Shown here: positions 11,648 to 19,030 of the stretch, one piece after another | Position numbering within the stretch: the first letter of the stretch is position 1 | Layout of the letters: each line of letters begins with the position of its first letter | From: Pseudomonas sp. ANT_H12B | Lineage (GTDB): Bacteria; Pseudomonadota; Gammaproteobacteria; Pseudomonadales; Pseudomonadaceae | Length of the DNA stretch: 64,000 bases | Assembly (NCBI RefSeq): GCF_008369325.1 | Contig: NZ_VOBI01000002.1 | Span: forward strand, 310,001-374,000 | Direction of reading: 5' to 3' | The notes under the pieces: model-generated | Told to the model about the DNA's origin: nothing | The model's input: the letters and a program-made list of their open reading frames with translations, nothing else | Databases searched by the model: none | Made by a program: the position numbers and the translations under genes

Positions 11648-11649
11648 AT
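11634..11649. repeat. Direct repeat of the fba terminator distal half
   Basis: AATGCGGGTTTTTTAT is identical to 10005-10020 in the fba terminator. The two copies bracket about 1.6 kb of AT-rich DNA. Confidence 0.6.
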
Positions 11650-11680
11650 GAGCTCTTTAATCAGTTGTACAGAGGGCTGT

Positions 11681-13223
11681 AAAGGGGACAGATCTGAATG
11701 GCACTTACTTAACATGTTTAGCGTGCCCATTTTTCCTGACATCAGCCCTTGCTGACCGACGTGATTTGGTCAGCAAGGGGTAGGCTTGAGGTCTTCGTTT
11801 TATGGCTCGCGGCTCGATACGACCAGGCCGGTTTCCAACGCGCCTTTGAGCGATCAGCGCCAATAAATTTGAAAGGCCATCCTCTTCTTCAGGGCTGTCA
11901 TATTGTCGCAGCGCCAGCCATAGCTGAAGGCTGTGTTTGAAGCTCAGTTCGCGAGGTAGGCAGTCAGCTGATAGAGCCGATTGTGCCATCAGCATTCGGA
12001 TCAGATTGTGTGCCAACAGATAGACCCATAACTCCTTGACTGCCATGCCTGGGGTTTTGCAGCTTAACTTTCCAAGTCCCAGCGTAGCTTTGAGGTTTCG
12101 CAAATCTAACTCGACATGCCATCGCCCCTTGTACAGTGATTTAAGGGCTGTTTTTGGTGTCTGCTTCGGGCAATGCAACGTGGTCACCAAAGTCTTTCCG
12201 CCAGCCTTCAACTCTCGCACGGTCAGTCTTTCAGGCGCCTGTTCGTAATGCGCCTGACTCATCCAGGGCGGCCTTCTTTCGGGCTTTTTCAACTCGATCA
12301 GATGATCTTCCGAACCGAGACTTTGCCCCAAGCGAAAGTCCGTGCTGCGCCGTCGAGCGCCATATTGTTCGAACACGCCATCGACACCTCTTCGTTGCAA
12401 CTCGCACAGCAGGAAATAGGTAGCGTAGTAAGCGTCGCCCAACAAAATGTCGCCACTATTCAACGTGTCGAGCATTGATCTGAGCAGCGTCTGTTCATCG
12501 CCGCCCTTGCCTCGGAAACGCCCAAGGGCGGCATCTAAAACGGCGCCGCTGGAGAGGCAAACGATGCCAACCACTCGACACAGCGGAAAACCAAGACCGA
12601 CTTTCTGACCGCGAGACTGCGGATAGGCACCCTGATTGGCCGCGGTGTCGGGCATGCTGACCGTCGTACCGTCCACAAGGCGTACAGGCCGTCCCATCCA
12701 GCGCCACGACGAGGGTGCTTTTTCACTTATCGAAGCACCGGTGTGCCTGACCAACGTGGAAACCATCTCAACAGGCAGCCGCTCTCTGGCTTTACAGTAG
12801 GCGCCCGTGCGAGTGCTATTGGGCTTCATGCCGCCACAAGACCGTTTGATGGACAAGTCGTTGACGGCGTTCTGGCAGGAACGGTCGGCACTCATCGCTT
12901 GAGCCAGGAACATAGGCAGCGTTTCAGTCGGCGGAAACAGACGCTCCCGATATTCTGGCAGTGCAGACTCGACGCGCTGTAACAGTTCGGGAGCGGTGAG
13001 AAGATTGAAAAACGCATAGGTATCACAGTTCGAAGCGTGTCGATGGAAACGTTGCTGTTGATGCTGGAGAATTTGACGTCTACGATTCATTGGGGCTGTG
13101 TCCTTGGTTCGTCGGTGTGTGTTCGCAACTATCACCGTAGACCAAGACCAGCCCTTCTTTATTTTTTGCTTTTAGCTCAAGTGGTTAGCTGCTAAGTAAG
13201 TGCCATTCAGATCTGTCCCCTTT
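11681..13223. mobile_element. IS4-family insertion sequence, apparently intact
   Basis: 1543 bp bounded by perfect 31-bp inverted repeats (11681-11711 and 13193-13223; outer end AAAGGGGACAGATCTGAATG). It carries one transposase gene filling most of the element. I find no target-site duplication: the 10 bp outside each end differ (AGAGGGCTGT left, GTTGCCAAAG right). That may mean an old insertion, a later rearrangement, or ends placed a few bases off. Confidence 0.85.
11705..13090 (-). CDS. IS4-family transposase
   Basis: DDE transposase of 461 residues from the ATG at 13090 (MNRRRQILQHQQQRFHRHAS), the usual start in close relatives; an upstream in-frame start at 13135 would add 15 residues. 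Catalytic blocks are visible: LVDGTTVSMPD (first Asp), ILLGDAYYATY (second Asp) and GRWHVELDLRNLK (Glu in the Y-R-E-K type signature). No frameshift or stop is seen, so the enzyme is probably functional. It fills the IS bounded at 11681 and 13223. Confidence 0.93.
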   Translation of the reverse strand: MNRRRQILQHQQQRFHRHASNCDTYAFFNLLTAPELLQRVESALPEYRERLFPPTETLPMFLAQAMSADRSCQNAVNDLSIKRSCGGMKPNSTRTGAYCKARERLPVEMVSTLVRHTGASISEKAPSSWRWMGRPVRLVDGTTVSMPDTAANQGAYPQSRGQKVGLGFPLCRVVGIVCLSSGAVLDAALGRFRGKGGDEQTLLRSMLDTLNSGDILLGDAYYATYFLLCELQRRGVDGVFEQYGARRRSTDFRLGQSLGSEDHLIELKKPERRPPWMSQAHYEQAPERLTVRELKAGGKTLVTTLHCPKQTPKTALKSLYKGRWHVELDLRNLKATLGLGKLSCKTPGMAVKELWVYLLAHNLIRMLMAQSALSADCLPRELSFKHSLQLWLALRQYDSPEEEDGLSNLLALIAQRRVGNRPGRIEPRAIKRRPQAYPLLTKSRRSARADVRKNGHAKHVK

Positions 13224-13328
13224 GTTGCCAAAGGGTATTAAAAACTGTCATTTATTACAGGTGACTTGATGCTGGCTGCGACCTAGTGTGAATGCGCAGC
13301 CGGAGAAGAAAGCGTTAGGTGGATTAAA

Positions 13329-13344
13329 CAGATCTGTCACCTTT
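13329..13344. repeat. IS-end-like motif upstream of the 82-residue gene
   Basis: CAGATCTGTCACCTTT differs by one base from the IS right-end sequence CAGATCTGTCCCCTTT (13208-13223). A third, more degenerate copy AGATCGGTCCCCTT is at 13642-13655. Confidence 0.55.
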
Positions 13345-13375
13345 CTTCTATCTTTGATCTGCGGAGAGTGTAGCC

Positions 13376-13624
13376 ATGGAAAATAGTAAATTTGGTGGCG
13401 GTTATAGTATCCAGCTTTCTATTCCAGCTCGATTGGAGTTGCTGAATAGTAATGACCGAATTGATGTGACGCTAACAACTGGCAAGGTGGTGTCAGGCCT
13501 TTTTAGTTCGTGCAGTGATGGCAAGCTGGAGTTGACGGTGGTTGGCACTGACGAGAAAACCATGATCAATGTCGACGATATCGAAGCTCTGGTTGTCCCG
13601 CAGTCAACGGCAAGAGTTGTCTGA
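13376..13624 (+). CDS. Small hypothetical protein with Sm-like barrel pattern
   Basis: 82 residues, ATG preceded by GGAGAG. The central part (RIDVTLTTGKVVSGLFSS, GKLELTVVG, TMINVDDIEALVV) follows the strand pattern of an Sm/SH3-like barrel: a short V-x-V-x-L strand, a G-x-V-x-G turn, then an I-x-x-I end. That is inference from pattern only. No signal peptide. It lies just right of the IS4 element, in AT-richer DNA, with a second small gene 46 bp downstream. Confidence 0.65.
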   Translation: MENSKFGGGYSIQLSIPARLELLNSNDRIDVTLTTGKVVSGLFSSCSDGKLELTVVGTDEKTMINVDDIEALVVPQSTARVV

Positions 13625-13670
13625 AAGTCAGATGCTTAAATAGATCGGTCCCCTTCTCAGGAGTTTTATT

Positions 13671-13901
13671 ATGACTAGCTATAGTTACACTGCACATGCC
13701 GATGGCGGCACGCACAACACTCAATACGGAGGCGTTGATGCCAGCACGCCAACAGAAGTAGAAGCAGAAGCAGAAGCAGAAGCAGAAGCAAAGGTTAAAG
13801 CAATGTATAGCTACCCCGTGCACGTTACTCTGCAAATAAACCAAATGGAGGAGGGGCGACTTTTGTCGGAAACCGTAATGGACCGTGGAAGGCTTTGTTA
13901 A
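13671..13901 (+). CDS. Small hypothetical protein with Glu-Ala repeat
   Basis: 76 residues, ATG with AGGAG 7 bp upstream. The N-terminal third is polar (SYSYTAHADGGTHNTQYGG). Residues 29-41 are an EA dipeptide repeat encoded by a GAAGCA hexamer array, probably a short charged helix. The C-terminal third (YPVHVTLQINQMEEGRLLSE) is beta-like. I recognise no family. A terminator at 13959-13988 closes this gene and probably the preceding one as a two-gene unit. Confidence 0.6.
   Translation: MTSYSYTAHADGGTHNTQYGGVDASTPTEVEAEAEAEAEAKVKAMYSYPVHVTLQINQMEEGRLLSETVMDRGRLC
13755..13790 (+). repeat. Hexanucleotide tandem repeat (GAAGCA)
   Basis: GAAGTA followed by five perfect GAAGCA units in frame, so gain or loss of a unit adds or removes one Glu-Ala pair without a frameshift. 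Confidence 0.9.
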
Positions 13902-13958
13902 AGGCTATCAATTCGCTTTATGGTTCAATGCAGAAAGAGCATGGACGTAATTATCAGA

Positions 13959-13988
13959 GCGGCGCCCGGAAGGTCGCCGCACTTTTTT
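13959..13988 (+). terminator. Rho-independent terminator
   Basis: Stem GCGGCG / CGCCGC with a CCCGGAAGGT loop, then AC and six T. It ends the plus-strand small-gene pair. Confidence 0.85.
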
Positions 13989-14036
13989 ACGGTTTTGTGT
14001 ATTTATTTAATTGTCCGCATAAAGCCTGATATTCAG

Positions 14037-14324
14037 TTATTTAGGTTTATCAAACCCGCGTTGCTCAATCACCCGAAACACATCGCTTACATCCTGGACC
14101 ATGATCCGGGCGATGTTGGTGACGGTGTTGATGTCGTTCTCGGCATAGTCCGGCAGGCTGGTGCAGGCCATGAGGTGCAGGTATTTGAGGACGGCGCTGA
14201 GGCGTTCGCTGACGCAATTGTGGAGTTCTTGGAGTGGGGCGTCGCTGTCGATGAGCAGGACGGGGTAGTCGGTGGCGAATTGGGACATGGGGGTGAAGCG
14301 ACGAGGCGGTTGTTGATTGCTCAT
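14037..14324 (-). CDS. Small helical protein of a Pseudomonas-restricted type
   Basis: 95 residues. The ATG at 14322-14324 has AAGGA 6 bp upstream. The first 25 residues are polar and probably disordered; the rest (LQELHNCVSERLSAVLKYLHLMACTS..., INTVTNIARIMVQDVSDVF) looks like two or three amphipathic helices. It resembles the short uncharacterised Pseudomonas proteins grouped as DUF3077/DUF6124, but I cannot confirm the family. No signal peptide. The long upstream region folds into the structured leader described separately, so expression is probably controlled at RNA level. Confidence 0.7.
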   Translation of the reverse strand: MSNQQPPRRFTPMSQFATDYPVLLIDSDAPLQELHNCVSERLSAVLKYLHLMACTSLPDYAENDINTVTNIARIMVQDVSDVFRVIEQRGFDKPK

Positions 14325-14330
14325 GGAAAA

Positions 14331-14457
14331 TCCTTAACTCAAGAAAGAATTCGCCACCGTTTGCTGCGAAACAAATGGGGTGGCAGCTGTGCGCGGGTTC
14401 GCAGACCGAGGAGTTAAGACCCGGCAGACCCGAAGGTCTCCCACGCACAGCCGCCAT
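14331..14457 (-). promoter_or_regulatory. Structured mRNA leader with a loop complementary to the Shine-Dalgarno region
   Basis: Read on the minus strand. An outer helix joins 14440-14457 to 14380-14397 (core CGCACAG with CTGTGCG, extended both ways with one mismatch and one bulge). Inside are a GACC-type hairpin with a 4-nt loop (14426-14439) and a single-stranded segment CTTAACTC (14418-14411). That segment is exactly complementary to GAGTTAAG at 14340-14333, which overlaps the ribosome binding site AAGGA (14335-14331). Pairing would hide the site; opening it would free it. Seen directly: the complementarity. Inferred: that it regulates translation. Confidence 0.65.
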
Positions 14458-14492
14458 AAAAAACGAATACGGGCAAACGCTGACCGTATCGT
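14458..14492 (-). terminator. Intrinsic terminator or attenuator upstream of the structured leader
   Basis: On the minus strand ACGATACGG pairs with CCGTATTCGT (one bulge) around an 11-nt loop, followed directly by six T that abut the leader helix at 14457. Transcripts starting further upstream must pass it to reach the gene at 14324. Confidence 0.65.
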
Positions 14493-14622
14493 ATTTTGAC
14501 GGTTGTGGTTCTAACTCGGTAGGGCTGCGAAACCCTATCGCCGACTGTTGCCGGCGACGGGGCGAACTATAAGCGGCGACTTTGGTGGCTGCAACCGGGG
14601 TGTAGGACCGTAGCGCGGTCAT

Positions 14623-14756
14623 TGTGGTGAGGGAGCTTGCTCAAGTTCGGCGGCGCAGCCGTCGTAAACCGGGCAGAGCGGTGCATCGGTAGGAATGGGG
14701 TGGCAGAGTTTGGGAGCTGTTTCGCACCCGAGCGGGAACAAGCTCCCTCGACACAG
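14623..14756. repeat. Intergenic inverted repeat (GGGAGCTTGCTC type)
   Basis: GAGGGAGCTTGCTC near the left end and GAGCGGGAACAAGCTCCCTC near the right form a long imperfect palindrome of Pseudomonas intergenic type. With the next two repeats it fills the non-coding 14.58-15.02 kb. Confidence 0.6.
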
Positions 14757-14805
14757 TCGGATCAGTCCTACGACTTTTGCGGACGCTCAAAATGTTCAGT
14801 TGCTT

Positions 14806-14938
14806 GTAGCAGCTGTCGAGCTTGGGAGCCTGAGTTCGGCTGCGAAGCAGTCGTAAAACCCGAGACGGTGTTTTTCGTTTGCCGGGATACGACTGCTGCG
14901 CAGCCGAACGCAGCCTCGCGGGCTCGGCCGCTGCTACG
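14806..14938. repeat. Large imperfect inverted repeat (GTAGCAGC...GCTGCTAC)
   Basis: Arms of about 50 bp: GTAGCAGCTGTCGAG... through GCAGTCGTA, and its near reverse complement TACGACTGCTGCGCAGCC... through GCTGCTAC. A known kind of P. fluorescens intergenic repeat (family name not checked). Confidence 0.7.
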
Positions 14939-14944
14939 GGGATT

Positions 14945-15016
14945 GAGTTGTTCTTGGGAGGAATGGGACGCTGAGCGTCCCGGGCTGCATTCCCTCGCGG
15001 AGCTTGGGAACGATCG
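14945..15016. repeat. Degenerate GATCGTTCCC/GGGAACGATC repeat
   Basis: Contains GGGACGCTGAGCGTCCC and ends with TTGGGAACGATC. It shares segments with the longer copy at 45784-45893. Confidence 0.65.
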
Positions 15017-15025
15017 GTGTGAGGA

Positions 15026-15694
15026 TTACTTGTCGTGATCAATATCCAGCTTGCTGAACGTCACTTTCCCGCCTTCACTGGTGTACCCGGTGTGGTCCTG
15101 CACATAGGCCCCGGCCTTGAAGTACAGCGGCTTGTCACGCCAGGTCGCGCTGATGTCGGTGTCCCATTGGTAGCCGGCAGCGCTAATGCCCAGCGCTCCG
15201 CCCGGGCTCAGGTGGATGAGGTAGGAAAACTCCCGATCCAGTTTCACCCCGGTAGCAATGGTGATTATCCGGGCGGTATCGTCATCGGGGCGCATACGAA
15301 CCTTGGCGACGATGTTGCCTGTCTGCGTAGTGGTCTTGTACTGATACTCGACCTTCACCATGGGTTTCTGGCTCTTATAGGCATGGATCTGGCCGATGAC
15401 GATCTTGCCCGAGGTCGGCACCTGATTCACCGTCAGGGTCGCGCGCAGTGAGTTGTCGGCGTCTGGGTAGAGCCAGTTTTTCAGCGTGCCGTTGCTGTAG
15501 GTTTCGCGAAGTTCGGTGCGGGGATACTTTGCGTTTTCAGTTGTAGAACCGGTGACCGGGGTCCAGAAAAACAAGGTGCCGGTATCGGAGTGGAAGTATT
15601 GGTCCTTGAAGCCATCCACCAGTTTTGACGTTTCAACGGTGTACGGCGGATTGCCGACGGGAACGCTGAGGTTCCAGGTTGCGAGATCGATCAT
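15026..15694 (-). CDS. Polysaccharide lyase family 7 (alginate lyase-like)
   Basis: 222 residues from the ATG at 15694 (MIDLATWNLSVPVG), with GGAAG 9 bp upstream; the longer ORF start at 15730 adds residues without a binding site. The PL7 beta-jelly-roll signatures are present: RTELRE (about residue 72), QIH (about residue 115) and YFKAGAYVQD (about residue 195), which hold the catalytic Arg, Gln, His and Tyr. PL7 enzymes cleave alginate by beta-elimination. No signal peptide is visible, so it may stay in the cytoplasm or leave by another route. Encoded alone, facing away from the next gene. Confidence 0.88.
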   Translation of the reverse strand: MIDLATWNLSVPVGNPPYTVETSKLVDGFKDQYFHSDTGTLFFWTPVTGSTTENAKYPRTELRETYSNGTLKNWLYPDADNSLRATLTVNQVPTSGKIVIGQIHAYKSQKPMVKVEYQYKTTTQTGNIVAKVRMRPDDDTARIITIATGVKLDREFSYLIHLSPGGALGISAAGYQWDTDISATWRDKPLYFKAGAYVQDHTGYTSEGGKVTFSKLDIDHDK

Positions 15695-16018
15695 AGACAA
15701 AAGCTTCCACGGATTTTTTACTGCACGCACGTGCCAGAAGCTCTAGCACGCACCTTCGAGGGCGATCTTTATAAGCGCAGAAGGGTTATTTGTTAATGCC
15801 CGTCTGGCAGATGGTTGACGTCAACATCCTGTCGAAAGGCCATCTTTCCCGGTTTCAGGGGCCTGTGGCGCTGACCGTTAGTCGGCAAATGAACGCTTTG
15901 ATTAAATGATGGCGCACCGACACCTTCTGCTTTCACTGATCCCGGTCTAGAGTGAAGGCTTAGTATTTGTCCGGTTTTCACGAGAAACCGGCCTGACGCC
16001 CCGAACAAGAGAAGCAGC

Positions 16019-18142
16019 ATGGAATGCGCGCAACCCACGCCAGTTGAAGGCAGCTCAATCCTTTTAATCGTCGATGACTACCCTGAAAACCTGATCAGCA
16101 TGCGCGCGTTGTTACAGCGCCAGGACTGGCAGGTCATGACCGCCGCCTCGGGCTTCGAAGCACTCAGTCTGTTACTCGAACATGATGTCGACCTGGTGCT
16201 GCTGGATGTGCAGATGCCGGGTATGGACGGGTTCGAAGTGGCGCGCCTGATGCGCGGGAGTCAGCGAACCCGTCTCACGCCGATCATTTTTCTGACCGCC
16301 AACGAACAGTCCCAGGACGCCGTGATCAAGGGCTACGCCAGTGGTGCGGTGGATTACCTGTTCAAACCCTTCGACCCGCAAATTCTCAAGCCCAAAGTCC
16401 AGGCGTTGCTCGAGCATCAACGCAACCGGCGTGCGCTGCAGCGCCTGAGCCACGATCTGGAGGTCGCTCGTGCCTTTAATGCCTCGGTGCTGGATAACGC
16501 AGCCGAAGGCATTCTGGTGGTCGATGAGGACGGTCTGATCCGCTTTGCCAACCCGGCGATGTCGCGGCTGCTCAATGCCACGGTGCAAGACCTGCAAGGC
16601 AGGGAGTTCCTGGATTTCCTGCAAAAGCCGCATATTCCGGTCTGGGCCGATTCAGAGCTGTTGGCCGGATACAAGCGTGTTGAAACCTTGCGCCTGCATG
16701 ATGCGTTGCTGCGAACCGCGCCCGGCCAGCAGGTGCCCGTAGCATTGTCCTGTGCACCGTTGCCCAGCGAGCAACATGCGATGGTGGTGACGGTGCTGGA
16801 CATGTCGGTGGTGCGCCATCTGCATCAGCAACTGGAATTCCAGGCGGTCACTGACCCATTGACCGGGCTGCTCAATCGTCGCGGCTTTTACCAGACGGCG
16901 GAAAACCTGCTGCGGCGTGGCGACCGCACTGACAGCGCCTGGGTGCTGCTGTATCTGGACCTCGACGGCTTCAAGCGGGTCAATGATTCCCTCGGTCACG
17001 ATGCCGGGGATCGGGTGCTGCGTTGGGTGTCCGAGCAGTTGAAGGCCTGCCTGCGGCCCTTCGACATTCTGGCGCGCATGGGCGGTGACGAGTTCACGGC
17101 GTTGCTGGATCTGGAATTCCCCGAGCAAGCGGCCAAGATTGCCGAGAAGCTCATTGAGCGGGTGTCGATCTGTCAGCAGATTGATGGTCTGGACATCGCG
17201 TTGGGCGCCAGCATCGGCATTGCGACTTACCCGGATTGCGGCTCCAATCTCGACGGCTTGCTGCGTGCGTCAGACATCGCCATGTACGAAGCCAAGCGCG
17301 CCGGCCGTCAGCAATATCGCTTCTATGATCACGAAATGAATGGCCGCGCACGCTCGCGGTTGATGCTCGAAGAAAGTGTGCGCGCGGCCATCGAGAACCG
17401 TGATTTCAATTTGGTGTATCAGCCTCAGGTGGCCATTGTCAGCGGGCAAATTCGCGGCTTCGAGGCGTTGCTGCGCTGGCAGCATCCGAGCGTTGGCGAT
17501 GTCCCGCCAGGGCTGTTTTTGCCGTTGCTGGAAGAGGCGCGGTTGATCAGTCGCTTGGGCAGCTGGATTTATCAGCGCGGGGCGGGCCAGCGCAAAGCCT
17601 GGGAAACCTTGTTTGCCGAGGATTTGGTGCTGGGCGTCAGTTTGAGCAGTACGCAGTTCGGCATGCCTAACCTGGTGACGGAATTGCGCCAGGTGCTGGA
17701 GCGTCATGGTTTGCAGGCGCGCCATCTGGAAGTCGAGATCACTGAAGAGGCGTTGACGCTCAACCCCGAGGAAACCCGCAAACAGCTGCGCCTGTTGCGT
17801 AACCTGGGCGTGCGAGTGGCCCTGGATGACTTCGGTTCAGGGCCGTGCTCGTTGTCTCATCTGCGTGATCTGGAGCTGGATACGGTCAAATTCGACCGGC
17901 ATTTGATCGCCCGGTTGCCGGAGTCTTCGAGGGATGCAGCGCTGGTGCGCAACGTTATCGACCTGTGCAAGCAGTACGGCATGCTGGTGATTGCCGAAGG
18001 GGTGGAAACCGTTGCGCAATACGAGTGGCTGCAAGCCAATGGCTGCGAATACGTGCAAGGTTTTCTGGTGTCGCGGCCGATGATGGCCGAGGACATCGGC
18101 AACTTTGTGCAGCCGTTCGACTGGAGCGCGCTGACCGGCTGA
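16019..18142 (+). CDS. Response regulator with PAS, GGDEF and EAL domains
   Basis: 707-residue cytoplasmic c-di-GMP signalling protein. REC (about 15-130) has the phospho-acceptor Asp in VLLDVQMPG plus LTAN and LFKPFD. PAS (about 150-270). GGDEF (about 280-440) has an intact RMGGDEF active site, so cyclase activity is expected. EAL (about 450-700) keeps FEALLRW, EITE, DDFG, VKFD and AEGVE, but the metal-binding Asn of the usual V-N-x-S motif is Ser (GVSLSSTQF) and loop 6 reads DDFGSGPCS instead of DFGTGYSS, so phosphodiesterase activity may be impaired. No histidine kinase is adjacent, so the partner is elsewhere. Confidence 0.92.
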   Translation: MECAQPTPVEGSSILLIVDDYPENLISMRALLQRQDWQVMTAASGFEALSLLLEHDVDLVLLDVQMPGMDGFEVARLMRGSQRTRLTPIIFLTANEQSQDAVIKGYASGAVDYLFKPFDPQILKPKVQALLEHQRNRRALQRLSHDLEVARAFNASVLDNAAEGILVVDEDGLIRFANPAMSRLLNATVQDLQGREFLDFLQKPHIPVWADSELLAGYKRVETLRLHDALLRTAPGQQVPVALSCAPLPSEQHAMVVTVLDMSVVRHLHQQLEFQAVTDPLTGLLNRRGFYQTAENLLRRGDRTDSAWVLLYLDLDGFKRVNDSLGHDAGDRVLRWVSEQLKACLRPFDILARMGGDEFTALLDLEFPEQAAKIAEKLIERVSICQQIDGLDIALGASIGIATYPDCGSNLDGLLRASDIAMYEAKRAGRQQYRFYDHEMNGRARSRLMLEESVRAAIENRDFNLVYQPQVAIVSGQIRGFEALLRWQHPSVGDVPPGLFLPLLEEARLISRLGSWIYQRGAGQRKAWETLFAEDLVLGVSLSSTQFGMPNLVTELRQVLERHGLQARHLEVEITEEALTLNPEETRKQLRLLRNLGVRVALDDFGSGPCSLSHLRDLELDTVKFDRHLIARLPESSRDAALVRNVIDLCKQYGMLVIAEGVETVAQYEWLQANGCEYVQGFLVSRPMMAEDIGNFVQPFDWSALTG

Positions 18143-18188
18143 ATTCGTTACACTGGCGACCTTTTCGTGACTCGTGTTGCCCGCCCCA

Positions 18189-18680
18189 ATGACCGCGTTG
18201 AAATACCTCCAGGCCTATCCCGCTGCATTGCAGGACCAGGTGCGCCAGCTGATCGCCGAAGGTCGGCTGGGCGATTACCTGAGCCAGCGTTACCCGGAAA
18301 AACACCAGGTACAGAGCGACAAGGCGTTGTACACCTATGCCCTGGACCTCAAGCAGGAATACCTGCGTAACGCCCCGACCATCGATAAGGTGTTGTTCGA
18401 CAACCGTCTGGACTTGACCCATCGCGCCCTTGGCCTGCACACAACAATCTCTCGGGTTCAGGGTGGCAAGCTCAAGTCCAAGAAAGAAATTCGCGTGGCC
18501 TCGTTGTTCAAAGAGGCACCTTCCGAGTTTCTGAAAATGATCGTGGTGCATGAGCTCGCGCACTTTAAAGAGTCGGATCACAACAAGGCGTTCTACAAGT
18601 TGTGCGAACACATGTTGCCGGGGTATCACCAGGTGGAATTCGATGTGCGGGTGTACCTGACGTGGCGGGACATGCAGTAG
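18189..18680 (+). CDS. YgjP-like zinc metallopeptidase-domain protein
   Basis: 163 residues from the ATG at 18189; a GTG at 18174 is an alternative. Residues about 70-160 carry the YgjP/DUF45-type fold with the zinc-binding helix VVHELAHFKESDHNKAFY (HExxH plus a further His). The N-terminal part (YLQAYPAALQDQVRQLIAEG) is helical. E. coli YgjP relatives are M48-like predicted peptidases; the substrate is not known. It starts 46 bp after the c-di-GMP protein gene and ends 31 bp before the HTH gene, so they could share a transcript. Confidence 0.85.
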   Translation: MTALKYLQAYPAALQDQVRQLIAEGRLGDYLSQRYPEKHQVQSDKALYTYALDLKQEYLRNAPTIDKVLFDNRLDLTHRALGLHTTISRVQGGKLKSKKEIRVASLFKEAPSEFLKMIVVHELAHFKESDHNKAFYKLCEHMLPGYHQVEFDVRVYLTWRDMQ

Positions 18681-18711
18681 AAAAATCAAGATCGCAGCCG
18701 GGAGTGTTTAG

Positions 18712-19008
18712 ATGGACGTGAGCAAGACCAAGAGCAGCTTCTATCGTCGGTTGTACGTGGCGTACCTGATCGACAGCGGGCTGGCCAGCAGCGTCCCGGC
18801 GCTGACCGAGATAACCGGCATGCCCCGGCGCACGGCCCAGGACACCATCGCCGCGTTGGCGGATCTGGATATTGTTTGCGAATTCGAGCAAGAAGAAGGC
18901 GCACGCAACCATGCCGGGCGCTATCGGATTCGTGAGTGGGGGGCGATTGATCGGGGATGGATCGAGCGTAATTTGCGGCAGATCAAAGCGGTGCTGGAAT
19001 ATCCCTAG
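18712..19008 (+). CDS. Winged helix-turn-helix domain protein
   Basis: 98 residues, ATG with GGAG about 8 bp upstream. SVPALTEITGMPRRTAQDTIAALADLDIVCEF is a typical winged HTH core, followed by GRYRIREWGAID as wing and a C-terminal helix. Conserved in Pseudomonas as a small DNA-binding protein of unknown target. No ligand domain. It follows the YgjP-like gene by 31 bp. Confidence 0.8.
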   Translation: MDVSKTKSSFYRRLYVAYLIDSGLASSVPALTEITGMPRRTAQDTIAALADLDIVCEFEQEEGARNHAGRYRIREWGAIDRGWIERNLRQIKAVLEYP

Positions 19009-19030
19009 CTGCTGCGGTGACTGAGCTGAC

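Noticed and set aside
11671..13233. Target-site duplication of the IS4 element
   Set aside because: The flanking 10-mers AGAGGGCTGT and GTTGCCAAAG differ, so no duplication can be claimed.
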